From contig JAODBC010000074.1 in the NCBI GenBank assembly GCA_025463765.1, positions 1 to 57,706 of the forward strand: DNA of 57,706 bases. Reading direction: 5' to 3'. Source of the stretch: Subtercola sp. (GTDB lineage: Bacteria; Actinomycetota; Actinomycetes; Actinomycetales; Microbacteriaceae). The notes beneath the pieces are model-generated. The model worked only from the letters and a program-made list of their open reading frames with translations, searched no databases and was not told the origin of the DNA. This document shows, one piece after another, positions 1 through 7,802 of this stretch (position 1 is its first letter; every line of letters begins with the position of its first letter). The position numbers were made by a program, and so were the translations under genes.

Positions 1-140
1 AAGCCGGCTTCGAGATGAGATTTCCATACCATTCATGGTGAGAGGCTCCCAGGAGACTACTGGGTTGATAGGCAGGATGTGGAAGCACCAACTAACGAGG
101 TGTGTAGCTGACCTGTACTAATAAGCCGATAACTTCACCA
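1..140 (+). rRNA. 23S ribosomal RNA, 3' end (partial)
   Basis: The first ~140 bases match the conserved 3' end of bacterial 23S rRNA. The track GGATGTGGAAGCACC near position 76 and CTGTACTAATAAGCCGA near 114-130 are characteristic of the last helices. The 5' part lies outside the window and the exact 3' end is uncertain by about 10 nt. The 5S gene follows on the same strand, as expected for an rrn operon. Confidence 0.93.
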
Positions 141-147
141 AACACCA

Positions 148-187
148 CCCCACCAACACGATCAAACCTGGTTTGATCCGGGTGGGG
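148..187 (+). other. Stem-loop in the 23S-5S spacer
   Basis: The 23S-5S spacer (about 141-333) contains a strong two-part stem. CCCCACC (148-154) pairs with GGTGGGG (181-187), and the inner GATCAAACC (160-168) pairs perfectly with GGTTTGATC (170-178) around one base. Such stems in rrn spacers are typically rRNA-processing sites, which is an inference here. I see no tRNA in the spacer. Confidence 0.5.
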
Positions 188-333
188 CTGAAAAACTTCT
201 GCCCAACAAAGGCACTCGCGTCCACTCTGTGGTTCCCGACATACGGTCGGGTAACACTGTACCCAGGTACAGACACAACTGAATACTGAAGCTAAACACT
301 TCCGTAACACACCAGACCGTAACAACGTCGACA

Positions 334-453
334 GTGTTTCGGCGGCCATAGCGAGAGGGAAACGCCCGGTAACATTCCGAACCCGGAAGCTAAGACTCTC
401 AGCGCCGATGGTACTGCAAGGGAGACCTTGTGGGAGAGTAGGACACCGCCGGA
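334..453 (+). rRNA. 5S ribosomal RNA
   Basis: About 120 nt with the actinobacterial 5S pattern. It starts GTGTTTCGGCGGCCATAGCG and carries the conserved CCGAACCCGGAAGCTAAG loop near 376-394. It ends in GGACACCGCC, which pairs with the 5' GGCGGCC region to close helix I. It is the last gene of the rrn operon and is followed ten bases later by a terminator. Ends are accurate to a few bases. Confidence 0.93.
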
Positions 454-463
454 CTCAACGTAG

Positions 464-497
464 AAAGAACCCAGCCTCTTAGGGAGCTGGGTTCTTT
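464..497 (+). terminator. rrn operon intrinsic terminator
   Basis: AAAGAACCCAGC (464-475) and GCTGGGTTCTTT (486-497) form a perfect 12-bp stem with a 10-nt loop, and the 3' arm runs into a T-rich stretch (TTCTTTCGCTTT). It lies just after the 5S gene. Because the arms carry A and T runs on both sides, it could also stop minus-strand transcription coming out of the urate oxidase gene. Confidence 0.85.
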
Positions 498-545
498 CGC
501 TTTAACAGAACGAATACGGCTACAAGGCACAAGGACTGAATCGAC

Positions 546-1451
546 CTAAACGAGGCCGGTGTAATGATCCCAGGCCTCGGGCGCCGCCGGCACGTCGTCG
601 CGGATGACGGTGGCTTCGATGAGCCCGTAGGGGCGATCATCCGCGTTGAAGACCTCGTTGTTGTTCTCGACGCCGAAGGGTGCCAGGTTGTACAAGAAGT
701 GGTGCTTGTTCGGTGCCGAGAAACGGATCTCGGCGATGAAGTTGTACGCCTCGAGTACCGCTTTTCCCATTTCGTAAAGCGTCTGCTGCAACGCGAGGGA
801 GTGCAGTGTTGCGAAGGTCTCGATGATGATCTTCTTGATACCGAGGTAGGTGGCCTCCCAGTCGACATCGGTGCTGGTGAAGCGCCACTGCGCGACGAGT
901 GACGTCGCCATGACACGATCGGTGGTCGGTTCGAGCAGGGTGTACGGGTCTTCGTAGAACCCGGTGAATTCAGAACCGGTCGATTTCAGGATGATCAGGT
1001 CTTTGAACCCGCCGACGACAATGTTGCTGCGGTCGTCGCCAGACCCGGTGACGGTCACGGCGGCGGTGCGGGTCTCTTGACCCTTACGCACCCAGGTGTG
1101 GTTGTGCTCGGTGCCGTCCACGAGCACACGCTGCCACTCGAACTCTTCGACTTCTATGCGGGCGCTCTTCACGTATTCGACACTGTCGACGAAGTGCGCG
1201 CCGAGCTCGAGCGCGTAGGTCTCGATAGACGTGAGACCCTTCTCTTTCGAGAACGAGTACGCCGTCTGCTTCTGGGTGTCGGTGGGAAGGATCTTCGACT
1301 GATCGCCGGTGAGGTAGGCGTCGGCGAAGTCGCCACGCAGCGCACTCGACACGTTGATGTCGCGTATCTCGTGGCGCTCGGAGTCGCGGTAGATACGAAC
1401 GACGCGGTTTTCAGCCTTGCCATAGCGGTTTGAGCCCAGAACGATTGCCAC
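546..1451 (-). CDS. Urate oxidase (uricase)
   Basis: A 301-residue cytosolic cofactor-free oxidase that converts urate and O2 to 5-hydroxyisourate and H2O2. Family features are visible: an N-terminal SNRYGKAENRVVRIYR (with the catalytic Lys), ILPTDTQKQTAYSF (catalytic Thr region), KSARIEVEEFEWQR near the middle, and NKHHFLYNL near the C-terminus (catalytic His). The length is normal for the T-fold family. The reading frame is open for another 179 codons upstream, but the GTG at 1451 follows an AGGAG site and gives the family N-terminus. It lies 14 nt downstream of allantoinase on the same strand, so the two are probably one operon. Confidence 0.93.
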   Translation of the reverse strand: MAIVLGSNRYGKAENRVVRIYRDSERHEIRDINVSSALRGDFADAYLTGDQSKILPTDTQKQTAYSFSKEKGLTSIETYALELGAHFVDSVEYVKSARIEVEEFEWQRVLVDGTEHNHTWVRKGQETRTAAVTVTGSGDDRSNIVVGGFKDLIILKSTGSEFTGFYEDPYTLLEPTTDRVMATSLVAQWRFTSTDVDWEATYLGIKKIIIETFATLHSLALQQTLYEMGKAVLEAYNFIAEIRFSAPNKHHFLYNLAPFGVENNNEVFNADDRPYGLIEATVIRDDVPAAPEAWDHYTGLV

Positions 1452-1465
1452 GGGGTGTTCTCCTG

Positions 1466-2836
1466 TCAGTGAGGGGTAGAGGAATGCGGGGTCACGAGCG
1501 CGCCTGCGAGCGCGACCGGGGTGACCCTTTCGTCGATGGTGAAGATCGGGGTGCCGCGCAACCACGTGGTGTGCACGACGCCGTGCAGGTCGCTTCCTTC
1601 GAAAGCGGTCAGCTTGTTCTTGTGCTCGAGATGCTCGGCGATGACGGTGAAGGTCTCCTCGGGCGCGAAGTCGATGAAGTCGGCGTCGAAACCGGCGGCA
1701 AGAGTGCCCTTTGTCGAAAGTGCAGCGAGGCGAGCCGTCGACACGCTCATCCACTCGACCACCTTGCCGAGGTCGATGCCCTGGGCGCGAGCGGCCGACC
1801 ATACCGCCGGAAGGCTGACCTGCAGACCGGAGATGCCGCCCCACGCGAGGCCGAAGTCTCCGCCGTGCCCGAGTTTGAGTTCGCGGGTGCTCGGTGAGTG
1901 GTCGGAGGCGATGAGGTCGATGTCGCCGGCGACCAGCGCTTGCCAGAGCAGCTCGCGGTTGGCCTCGTCGCGGATAGGTGGGCAGCACTTGTACTGGGTC
2001 GCACCGTCGGGAATGCCCTCAGCTGCAAAACTCAGGTAGTGGGGGCAGGTCTCGACGGTGAGGCGCAACCCTTCGGCCTTGGCGGCGCGGATGCTCGGCA
2101 GCGCCCCAGCCGACGAGAGATGCAGTATGTGCGCGCGGGCGCCGGTCGCCCGAAGACCTTCGATGACGTGTTCGATCGCCGTCTTCTCGGCCTGGTCAGG
2201 TCGGCTCGCCACGAAGTCGTGATAGCCCACACCGCCCGCGTTCTCGTGCGCCTCGAGCACTGCGGGGTCTTCGGCGTGAACGATGAGCAAGCCGTCGAAG
2301 GCGGCGAGTTCTCGCAGAGCAGCGTGCAGCTGATCGGTGCTCAGATGAGGAAACTCGTCGACGCCCGACGGCGAGAGAAACGCTTTGAAGCCGAAGACCC
2401 CGGCGTCGTGCAGCGGTTCGAGGTGGCCGAGGCTCGCCGGGATGGCGCCACCCCAGAAACCGATGTCGACCGTGGCCTGGCGGGCAGCGGCTTCGCGTTT
2501 GAGGTCGAGCGCCTCGGGCGTCGTGGTGGGCGGAATGCTGTTGAGCGGCATGTCGATGATGGTCGTCACCCCGCCCGCAGCGGCGGCCCTTGTCGCGCTG
2601 GCGAAGCCCTCCCAATCGGTGCGCCCGGGTTCGTTGACGTGCACGTGCGAGTCGACCACGCCCGGCAGCAGAACGCGGGAATCGGGCAGCGTGATGTCTT
2701 CGAGGGTCTCGAACGGAGCATCCACTTCGCCGACGGCGACGATCACGCCGTTTGTCACCGCGAGCGCGGCGGGGCGGAAGGCTCCGTCGACGTAGGCTCG
2801 CGCCGCTCGCACGATCAGGTCGTAGGGTTCACTCAC
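1466..2836 (-). CDS. allB: Allantoinase
   Basis: A 456-residue cyclic amidohydrolase that opens the hydantoin ring of allantoin to allantoate. It has the metal-binding DSHVHVNEPGR motif, GGVTTIIDMP, GFKAFLSPSG (the Lys carboxylated in this family), HAEDP, ILHLSSAGA and SDHSPSTRELK (Asp ligand). These place it in the AllB/dihydroorotase branch. The start is GTG 2836, with GGAG seven bases upstream. Longer in-frame upstream sequence lacks family similarity. It is the first gene of a pair with urate oxidase and divergent from the MetV/MetF-like gene. A TAGGCT hexamer on the minus strand at 2880-2885 could be its -10 box. Confidence 0.92.
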   Translation of the reverse strand: MSEPYDLIVRAARAYVDGAFRPAALAVTNGVIVAVGEVDAPFETLEDITLPDSRVLLPGVVDSHVHVNEPGRTDWEGFASATRAAAAGGVTTIIDMPLNSIPPTTTPEALDLKREAAARQATVDIGFWGGAIPASLGHLEPLHDAGVFGFKAFLSPSGVDEFPHLSTDQLHAALRELAAFDGLLIVHAEDPAVLEAHENAGGVGYHDFVASRPDQAEKTAIEHVIEGLRATGARAHILHLSSAGALPSIRAAKAEGLRLTVETCPHYLSFAAEGIPDGATQYKCCPPIRDEANRELLWQALVAGDIDLIASDHSPSTRELKLGHGGDFGLAWGGISGLQVSLPAVWSAARAQGIDLGKVVEWMSVSTARLAALSTKGTLAAGFDADFIDFAPEETFTVIAEHLEHKNKLTAFEGSDLHGVVHTTWLRGTPIFTIDERVTPVALAGALVTPHSSTPH

Positions 2837-2879
2837 GCGATGCTCCGGGTGGTTCGGGTGGTGCTGTGGCTCATTTTCC

Positions 2880-2885
2880 AGCCTA
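2880..2885 (-). promoter_or_regulatory. Candidate -10 box for allB-uricase operon
   Basis: On the minus strand this reads TAGGCT, the same hexamer that sits just upstream of several genes in this window. It would place the transcript start about 37 nt before the allB GTG, leaving room for the visible GGAG site. No convincing -35 was found. The 149-nt region 2837-2985 is the divergent control region for allB and the MetV/MetF-like gene. Confidence 0.3.
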
Positions 2886-2985
2886 ACTTTTCGGGCCGGA
2901 GGATATCGGGGGTGTGTGAAACGTGGCCGACACACGGCGACGCTAGCCTGAGGGCATCACCGGTTGCAGCAAGGAGACGCTCTCG

Positions 2986-4170
2986 ATGAAATCCGAGGTC
3001 GACGACTTCAGCTGCCCGAAGAAGATGCAGTACGGCCCGTGCGGCGGCGTCGAATTCGACGGTTCGTGCGAAGTGGCGCCGAACCGCTGCGTGTTTCTGG
3101 ATACGCCGACCGTGCGGTGGCAGGGTGAGCCGAATGCACGAGGAAGCCAGGGGCAAGCCGCCGGGGCGGTACCCGCTTCGGTACCCGCTTCGAGGGAACC
3201 GGGTTCGTCGGAACCGGGTTCGTCGGCAGGCGCCGAATCGGTCGGCGGCAGGCTGCGCGCGGTGCTCGGCCAGCGCCAGATCGTGGTGGGCGATTTTTCG
3301 GCGCGCGCGCTCGACGTCGAGTCGGCACGCCGGTGTGCCGAGATCATGACGGCAACAGTGGATGCGGCACTCTCGGGTGACTCCGGTGCGCAGCGGGTGC
3401 AGTTCGCGCCGACCTTCCGGGCTCAGCTCATTCAGGATTCGGGGCTCGCGGCTTTCATCGGTGTGAACTGCCGAGACCGCAACCGAGTGGCCATCGAGGG
3501 CGAGCTCGCCGGGCTGGCCGCCGTCGGTGTGGCCGCCGTGCACTGTGTCACGGGTGATCACACCCTTACCGGTAACCGGCCGGATGCGCTGCCGGTGTTC
3601 GACCTCGACTCCACGCGGGTCGCGGCTCTCGCCCGGGCATCCGGTCACCTGGTGTCGGTGGGGGAGGCTCCGGCCACTCCGCCCACGAACCATCGCGCGG
3701 CCCGGCTGAGAGAGAAGGTCAAGGCGGGCGCCGATCTCGCGTTCGTGAACCATTGCGGTGGGGCCGGGCCGGTCGAACGCTTCATCGCCGAGGTTCGAGC
3801 GCTCGAGGCGGCCGAAGCGCAGGCCGAAACGCGGATCGACTCGCTGATTGCGGCGAACCAACCCGTGCGCTTCATCGCGTGCGTTCCGCTTGTCGTCGAC
3901 CGCGGCAGTGCCGAGCTGCTGGCTTCTTTCACTACTCTCGTGCTGCCCGAAGGCTATCTCGAGCGCATTCTGAGCGCGCGGGATGTTTTTGCCGAGGGCA
4001 TCGCCGCAGCGATCGATCTGAGCGAAGAGCTGCTCGCCCTCGACGGCGTGGTCGGAGTCAACCTGTCTGGAGGGCCGGCGGACGGTCGCGAAGAGTACTT
4101 CGCCGAGGCTATGGTGCTCGTGGCAGGAGGTTGCCGCCTGCGGGTGTTCGATGATCATCGGCGCGTGTAG
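2986..4170 (+). CDS. MetV-like Cys motif fused to MetF-type methylenetetrahydrofolate reductase
   Basis: 394 residues. Residues 1-40 carry four Cys (C10, C19, C28, C35) in a pattern CPKK-YGPCGG-GSCEV-C. This is the signature of the small zinc/Fe-S-associated MetV or MTHFR C-terminal domain, normally C-terminal or a separate partner of MetF. A low-complexity linker follows (about 50-85) with two tandem DNA duplications (12 bp and 15 bp). From about residue 90 there is a MetF-like TIM barrel with GVNCRDRNR, HCVTGDHTL and FVNHCGGAG. The predicted role is interconversion of methylene- and methyl-tetrahydrofolate. The start is well marked by AAGGAGA. It is divergent from allB and ends 3 nt from the convergent PNPOx gene. 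The link to purine catabolism is positional only. Confidence 0.75.
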   Translation: MKSEVDDFSCPKKMQYGPCGGVEFDGSCEVAPNRCVFLDTPTVRWQGEPNARGSQGQAAGAVPASVPASREPGSSEPGSSAGAESVGGRLRAVLGQRQIVVGDFSARALDVESARRCAEIMTATVDAALSGDSGAQRVQFAPTFRAQLIQDSGLAAFIGVNCRDRNRVAIEGELAGLAAVGVAAVHCVTGDHTLTGNRPDALPVFDLDSTRVAALARASGHLVSVGEAPATPPTNHRAARLREKVKAGADLAFVNHCGGAGPVERFIAEVRALEAAEAQAETRIDSLIAANQPVRFIACVPLVVDRGSAELLASFTTLVLPEGYLERILSARDVFAEGIAAAIDLSEELLALDGVVGVNLSGGPADGREEYFAEAMVLVAGGCRLRVFDDHRRV

Positions 4171-4173
4171 GGG

Positions 4174-4746
4174 TCAGCCGGGCAGAATCGTGGTCAGCCA
4201 CGTTCCGTCGTCGGCGCGGGTGTATTCGGTGCGGCGGCTCGCCGCGTCGGAGCGACCGTGCCACAGGGCGACGCGTCTCGGCCGGATGGCTGTGCCGGCC
4301 CAGGTCGGCGGCGGGGTGAGCGTGCCGAAGGGATGCTCGGCCTCGAACTCGGCCCAGATGCGCAGCCGCTCGGCCAAGGGCAGGGCCGCATACTCCGCAT
4401 CGTTCAGCCAGGCCAGCACCTGCAGGTAGTACGACCGGCGCTGGTAGACGCGCTGCGCTTCTTCCTCGGTGACCGCTTCGGCATCGCCCACGACCATCAG
4501 CTGGCGCCCGAGCTCAGGCCAGGCGACGGCGAACGAAGCCCGGGGTGCGAATGCGAGTTCAGCGATTTTGCGGGAGCGGGAATCGGTGTGGAAGGAGAAC
4601 AGCTCGTCGGTGTACTCGCTCAGCAGAACGTGCCGTGTGTCGGGGTAACCGTCGGCAGAGATCGTCGAGAGTGCGATCAGCGGCCGGGCCGGAACGTCGT
4701 TCGCGGGCAGCCACTCGGCGAGCTCTTCGAGGTAGGGCGCCGTCAC
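4174..4746 (-). CDS. PNPOx-fold flavin-binding protein (PdxH-like)
   Basis: 190 residues, close to pyridoxamine-phosphate oxidase in length and architecture. An FMN-barrel pattern RHVLLSEY then SFHTDSRSRKIAEL is followed by RQLMVVGDAEAV and a C-terminal dimerisation segment starting TWAGTAIRPRRVALWHG. The RLHDR-type substrate motif of true PdxH is replaced by DAASRRTEY. A related FMN oxidase or reductase acting on another substrate is therefore more likely than vitamin B6 synthesis. It is the last gene of the eight-gene minus-strand operon and begins one base after the FAD oxidase stop. Specific function unknown. Confidence 0.8.
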   Translation of the reverse strand: MTAPYLEELAEWLPANDVPARPLIALSTISADGYPDTRHVLLSEYTDELFSFHTDSRSRKIAELAFAPRASFAVAWPELGRQLMVVGDAEAVTEEEAQRVYQRRSYYLQVLAWLNDAEYAALPLAERLRIWAEFEAEHPFGTLTPPPTWAGTAIRPRRVALWHGRSDAASRRTEYTRADDGTWLTTILPG

Positions 4747-4747
4747 C

Positions 4748-6082
4748 TCAGGTCACCTTTCCGGCGCCGGCGACCGGAGCGACTCCCTCGGCAGGCAGCT
4801 TGCCGGGGTTGAACAAGCCCTCGGGATCGGTGTCGACAGCGAGCCGGCGAGTGCGCTCGACTTCGTGATCGACCTCCCAGTGATGCGGGTTGTGTGAGCC
4901 GACACCGATGGCGGCGAGAGCGTCGAAGCCCGCGTAGACCTGCTCTTTGCTCTCATAGATGCCCGCGAGCATTCCGATCGGCCGGCCGTGCTGTGCTTCT
5001 ATGTGCAGCATTCCCCCGTTGTAGATCGCATGCACCTCGTCGATGCGCTCGACCAGGGCGTCTCCGGCGACCTCGACGTGAAAATACTTTCCCGGGTCGC
5101 TCTTCTGCAGCCACTCGATGGGGTGGTTGTACGAAAGCATGCTGATCTTCATCGAGGCCGCGGCTCCCTCACGAACGTCTTCGATGCGTCCGCCGGCGCC
5201 GAAGATCAGCGCGCTGGCCGCCTCGACAGTGTCGGCGTCGAGAATGGCACGCAGGCTCGCGCGGTCTTTCGGAATCGCCGGGTCGTCGGGCAGAGCATTC
5301 GCCAATACCGGAAGATCGGCGGAGACCAGTCGTGGAGTGGGCTCGAGCAGGCCGATCTCGCGGATCACCGAGAGGGCGTCGTCGAAGGTGTCGAAGCTGG
5401 CGTACAGTCCTCGCCAATTCTGCAGGGGCTCGAGTTGCAGGGTGGCTCTGGCGATGATGCCGAGCGTTCCGTAGGTGTGAACGTAGGGCTCGGCGGCGGC
5501 GCCTTCGACGTGGATGAGCCGGGCATCCGGAACCGCGTGCACCACGTCGAGGGCCCGAACGAACCCGGTGTGGTTCGAGCCGTGCTTGATAGAGCCCGTT
5601 CCGCCAGAGCCCCCGGAGAGAAAGCCGCCGATGGTGGATTGCGCGGTCGACGGGTACATGAGAATCTGCTGGCCGGCCGCGTTCGCCGCCTGTTCGATCA
5701 TGACCATGGGGGTGCCGGCCTCGACGGTGATGAAGCCGTCGCCGACCTCGATGATGCCGCGGGCCTTCGACATGTCGAGAACGAGCCCGCCCTGCATCGG
5801 GATGCCCTGGCCGTAGTTGCCCGTGCCTTTTCCCCGCGGCGTGATCGGCACGTGGTGACGCACGGCGGCGCCGATGGTCTCGGCGATCTGTTCGGCGGTA
5901 GTGGGAAAGGCCACCAGGTCAGCAAGACCGAGCGGAAGCTGCTCGGCGAGAATCGGGGAGAGGTAGGCGCCATCGACCGAGGCTTTCTCGCGCGCCCGCA
6001 GCTCGGTGGTGACGGCTTTGTCGCCGAGGAGCTCACGGAGTTCGGCCGCGAGAGACTCGATGTCGGGGGTGTGGTCGGTCAT
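4748..6082 (-). CDS. FAD-linked oxidase, VAO/PCMH family
   Basis: 444 residues. The N-terminal half is an FAD_binding_4 (PCMH-type) domain: LVAFPTTAEQIAETIGAAV, VPITPRGKGTGNYGQG (pyrophosphate loop), ITVEAGTPM, and YPSTAQSTIGGFLSGGSGG. The C-terminal cap ends with DPEGLFNPGKLP, typical of the GlcD/lactate-oxidase group. It should oxidise a hydroxyl or amine substrate with FAD. Start ATG 6082 has AAGGAAG at good spacing. It is co-operonic with creatininase-like, SDR and importer genes, suggesting an oxidative step in degradation of an imported heterocycle. The substrate cannot be read from the sequence. Confidence 0.85.
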   Translation of the reverse strand: MTDHTPDIESLAAELRELLGDKAVTTELRAREKASVDGAYLSPILAEQLPLGLADLVAFPTTAEQIAETIGAAVRHHVPITPRGKGTGNYGQGIPMQGGLVLDMSKARGIIEVGDGFITVEAGTPMVMIEQAANAAGQQILMYPSTAQSTIGGFLSGGSGGTGSIKHGSNHTGFVRALDVVHAVPDARLIHVEGAAAEPYVHTYGTLGIIARATLQLEPLQNWRGLYASFDTFDDALSVIREIGLLEPTPRLVSADLPVLANALPDDPAIPKDRASLRAILDADTVEAASALIFGAGGRIEDVREGAAASMKISMLSYNHPIEWLQKSDPGKYFHVEVAGDALVERIDEVHAIYNGGMLHIEAQHGRPIGMLAGIYESKEQVYAGFDALAAIGVGSHNPHHWEVDHEVERTRRLAVDTDPEGLFNPGKLPAEGVAPVAGAGKVT

Positions 6083-6137
6083 GCTGTGCTTCCTTGCGAT
6101 CGTGAGGGGAGAGTCTGGCGAAGTGAGGGCGGGTCGG

Positions 6138-6986
6138 TCAGACCGCGCTGAATCCGATGCGTTTGGGCGGCGAGGTGACGAGCGGCGCCGGGCTGAAACC
6201 GATGCGGGCGTTCGTGGGCGCCGGGCTGAAGACGGCGATCTCGGCGAGGGCGGCGGCCGCCTGGGCCACGTTCGCTTCGAAGTGGGCCTTGCCGAATTCG
6301 GCCGTGGCTTCGGTCGGGTCGCCGATGACCCCGCCGGGGGAGAAGTCGTTGCTCACCCAGCCGAAGCTGACCGGCTTGCCGAAGCCGACGTACTGGTAGT
6401 CGAGCAGGTGCTCTGGAACACTGCGCACGGCAAGGCTCATATTGACGAGCTCGGGGCGAAGGTGCAGCACGACGCTGGTCTCGATGTGGCCGCCGTGGAT
6501 GCCCAGACCGAACTCGTTCTCACCGGACTTCGCGCCGCCGTTGGCCGGCATGCCTCCGCCGATCAAGAAGGTCTGCAGGCCGAAACGGCGACGTAGTTCG
6601 CGGCAGGCGACCTGGAGCAGGGCGACGTTGCCACCGTGGCCGTTGTAGAAGACGAGCCGCGTGCACGGGGTCTGGGCGATCGATTCACCGATCTCGACGA
6701 TGGTCTGCATGAGGGTCTCCCAGCTCAGCCAGACGGTGCCGGGGGCCCAGTGGTGCTCGTCGGATTTGGTATAGGCCAGACCCGGCAGCAGCCAGGCGTT
6801 CACTCCGGCCTCGGCGGCGAGGTCGACGGCCGCCTTCGCCGACTCCTCGGCGACGAGAAAGTCGGTTGAGAGCGGCAGATGCGGGCCGTGATGCTCGATG
6901 GCGCCGGTGGGGAGCACAACGACTGAGTCGTGGCGCAGGGCCTCGACGGCGGCGGTGCTGGAGAGATCGACGAGGTTGCGTGACAT
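6138..6986 (-). CDS. Creatininase-family amidohydrolase
   Basis: 282 residues, the usual size. The metal site is complete: PTGAIEHHGPHLPLSTD (Glu, His, Asp ligands), FYNGHGGN, and HGGHIETS (His and Glu). The family hydrolyses cyclic amides such as creatinine and also includes formamide hydrolases and cofactor-maturation proteins. Ring opening of an imported N-heterocycle is therefore plausible but unproven. Start ATG 6986 follows AAGGA; an in-frame upstream extension to 7172 is low-quality and overlaps the SDR gene. The C-terminus carries a repeated RIGFSPAP element and a proline-rich tail. Fourth gene from the 3' end of the operon if PNPOx is counted first. Confidence 0.85.
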   Translation of the reverse strand: MSRNLVDLSSTAAVEALRHDSVVVLPTGAIEHHGPHLPLSTDFLVAEESAKAAVDLAAEAGVNAWLLPGLAYTKSDEHHWAPGTVWLSWETLMQTIVEIGESIAQTPCTRLVFYNGHGGNVALLQVACRELRRRFGLQTFLIGGGMPANGGAKSGENEFGLGIHGGHIETSVVLHLRPELVNMSLAVRSVPEHLLDYQYVGFGKPVSFGWVSNDFSPGGVIGDPTEATAEFGKAHFEANVAQAAAALAEIAVFSPAPTNARIGFSPAPLVTSPPKRIGFSAV

Positions 6987-7033
6987 GGGAATCCTTGGCT
7001 GGCGGTGAGGTGGGGTGGTGAGTCGCGGGGGGA

Positions 7034-7795
7034 TCAGTGCATGATCATGCCGCCGGTGACGTTGAAGGCCTGGCCGGTGAGGTAATCGGCGTCGGGCGAG
7101 GCCAGAAAGGCGGCGACTCCGGCCACGTCGTCGGGTTCGGCCAGGCGCCCGAGCGGAGAGTAGCTGCTCCACTCGGCGACGTCTTCTGCGGTGCGTGTTG
7201 ACGCTCCCATCTCGGTCAAGACGTAACCGGGGCAGATGCAGTTGGCGGTGATCGACTCACGGCCGAGTTCGAGGGCGGTGACCCGGGTGAGGGCGATGAC
7301 GGCAGCCTTCGAGGCGGCATAGTGCGCTTGGCCCGCCCCGCCCGACTTACCGCCCATGCTCGCCATGTTGATGATCTTGCCGGGGCGGGCGGCCCCGATC
7401 ATCCATTTCGCCGCCACCTGGGTGGCGAGCAGCATCGAGCGGGTGTTGATGGCGAACATCGCGTCCCAGTCGGCGACAGTGATGTCGAGCAGTGGGGAGA
7501 AGCGCAGGATGCCCGCGTTGTTGAAAAGCACGTCGACCCCGCCGAGCGTGCTGATGGCCGCTCCGACTTGACCACGGGCATCCGCTTCGTCGCTGAGGTC
7601 GACACGAACAAAACGGCCGCCGATTCGATCGGCAGTAGCGTGGCCCTGCTCTTCGAGCAGGTCGAGAATCACGACGTCGGCGCCGTCGGCCGCTACGCGG
7701 GCGGCGATCGCGGCGCCGATGCCACGGGCCCCGCCGGTGACGATGATGCGCTTGTTCTGAAGGCGCGCATTCGTCACCGGCGGAGTCGTGGTCAT
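7034..7795 (-). CDS. Short-chain dehydrogenase/reductase
   Basis: 253 residues, a classical SDR. The NAD(P) site is TGGARGIG near residue 20 and an Asp (VVILDLLEE) at the end of beta-2 suggests NAD preference. NNAG, the catalytic NMASMGG (Ser), and YAASKAA (Tyr, Lys) follow, with the C-terminal SPDADYLTGQAFNVTGG typical of 3-oxoacyl-ACP-reductase-like SDRs. It begins 7 nt after the substrate-binding protein stop, and no strong SD is seen, so translation is probably coupled. Likely oxidises or reduces an alcohol/ketone intermediate of the operon's pathway. Confidence 0.87.
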   Translation of the reverse strand: MTTTPPVTNARLQNKRIIVTGGARGIGAAIAARVAADGADVVILDLLEEQGHATADRIGGRFVRVDLSDEADARGQVGAAISTLGGVDVLFNNAGILRFSPLLDITVADWDAMFAINTRSMLLATQVAAKWMIGAARPGKIINMASMGGKSGGAGQAHYAASKAAVIALTRVTALELGRESITANCICPGYVLTEMGASTRTAEDVAEWSSYSPLGRLAEPDDVAGVAAFLASPDADYLTGQAFNVTGGMIMH

Positions 7796-7802
7796 GATGG
7801 GG

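Noticed and set aside
141..545. tRNA genes near the rRNA operon
   Set aside because: No cloverleaf or T-loop GGTTCGAATCC-like sequence was found in the spacer or after the 5S gene.
1452..1988. N-terminal extension of the urate oxidase frame to 480 residues
   Set aside because: The extra part is antisense-frame sequence of allantoinase, Arg/Pro-rich and unlike uricases. The SD and the family N-terminus support GTG 1451.
2833..4158. Minus-strand 441-residue open frame opposite the MetV/MetF gene
   Set aside because: It is the complement frame of a well-supported gene with SD and domains; its composition is that of a high-GC shadow frame.
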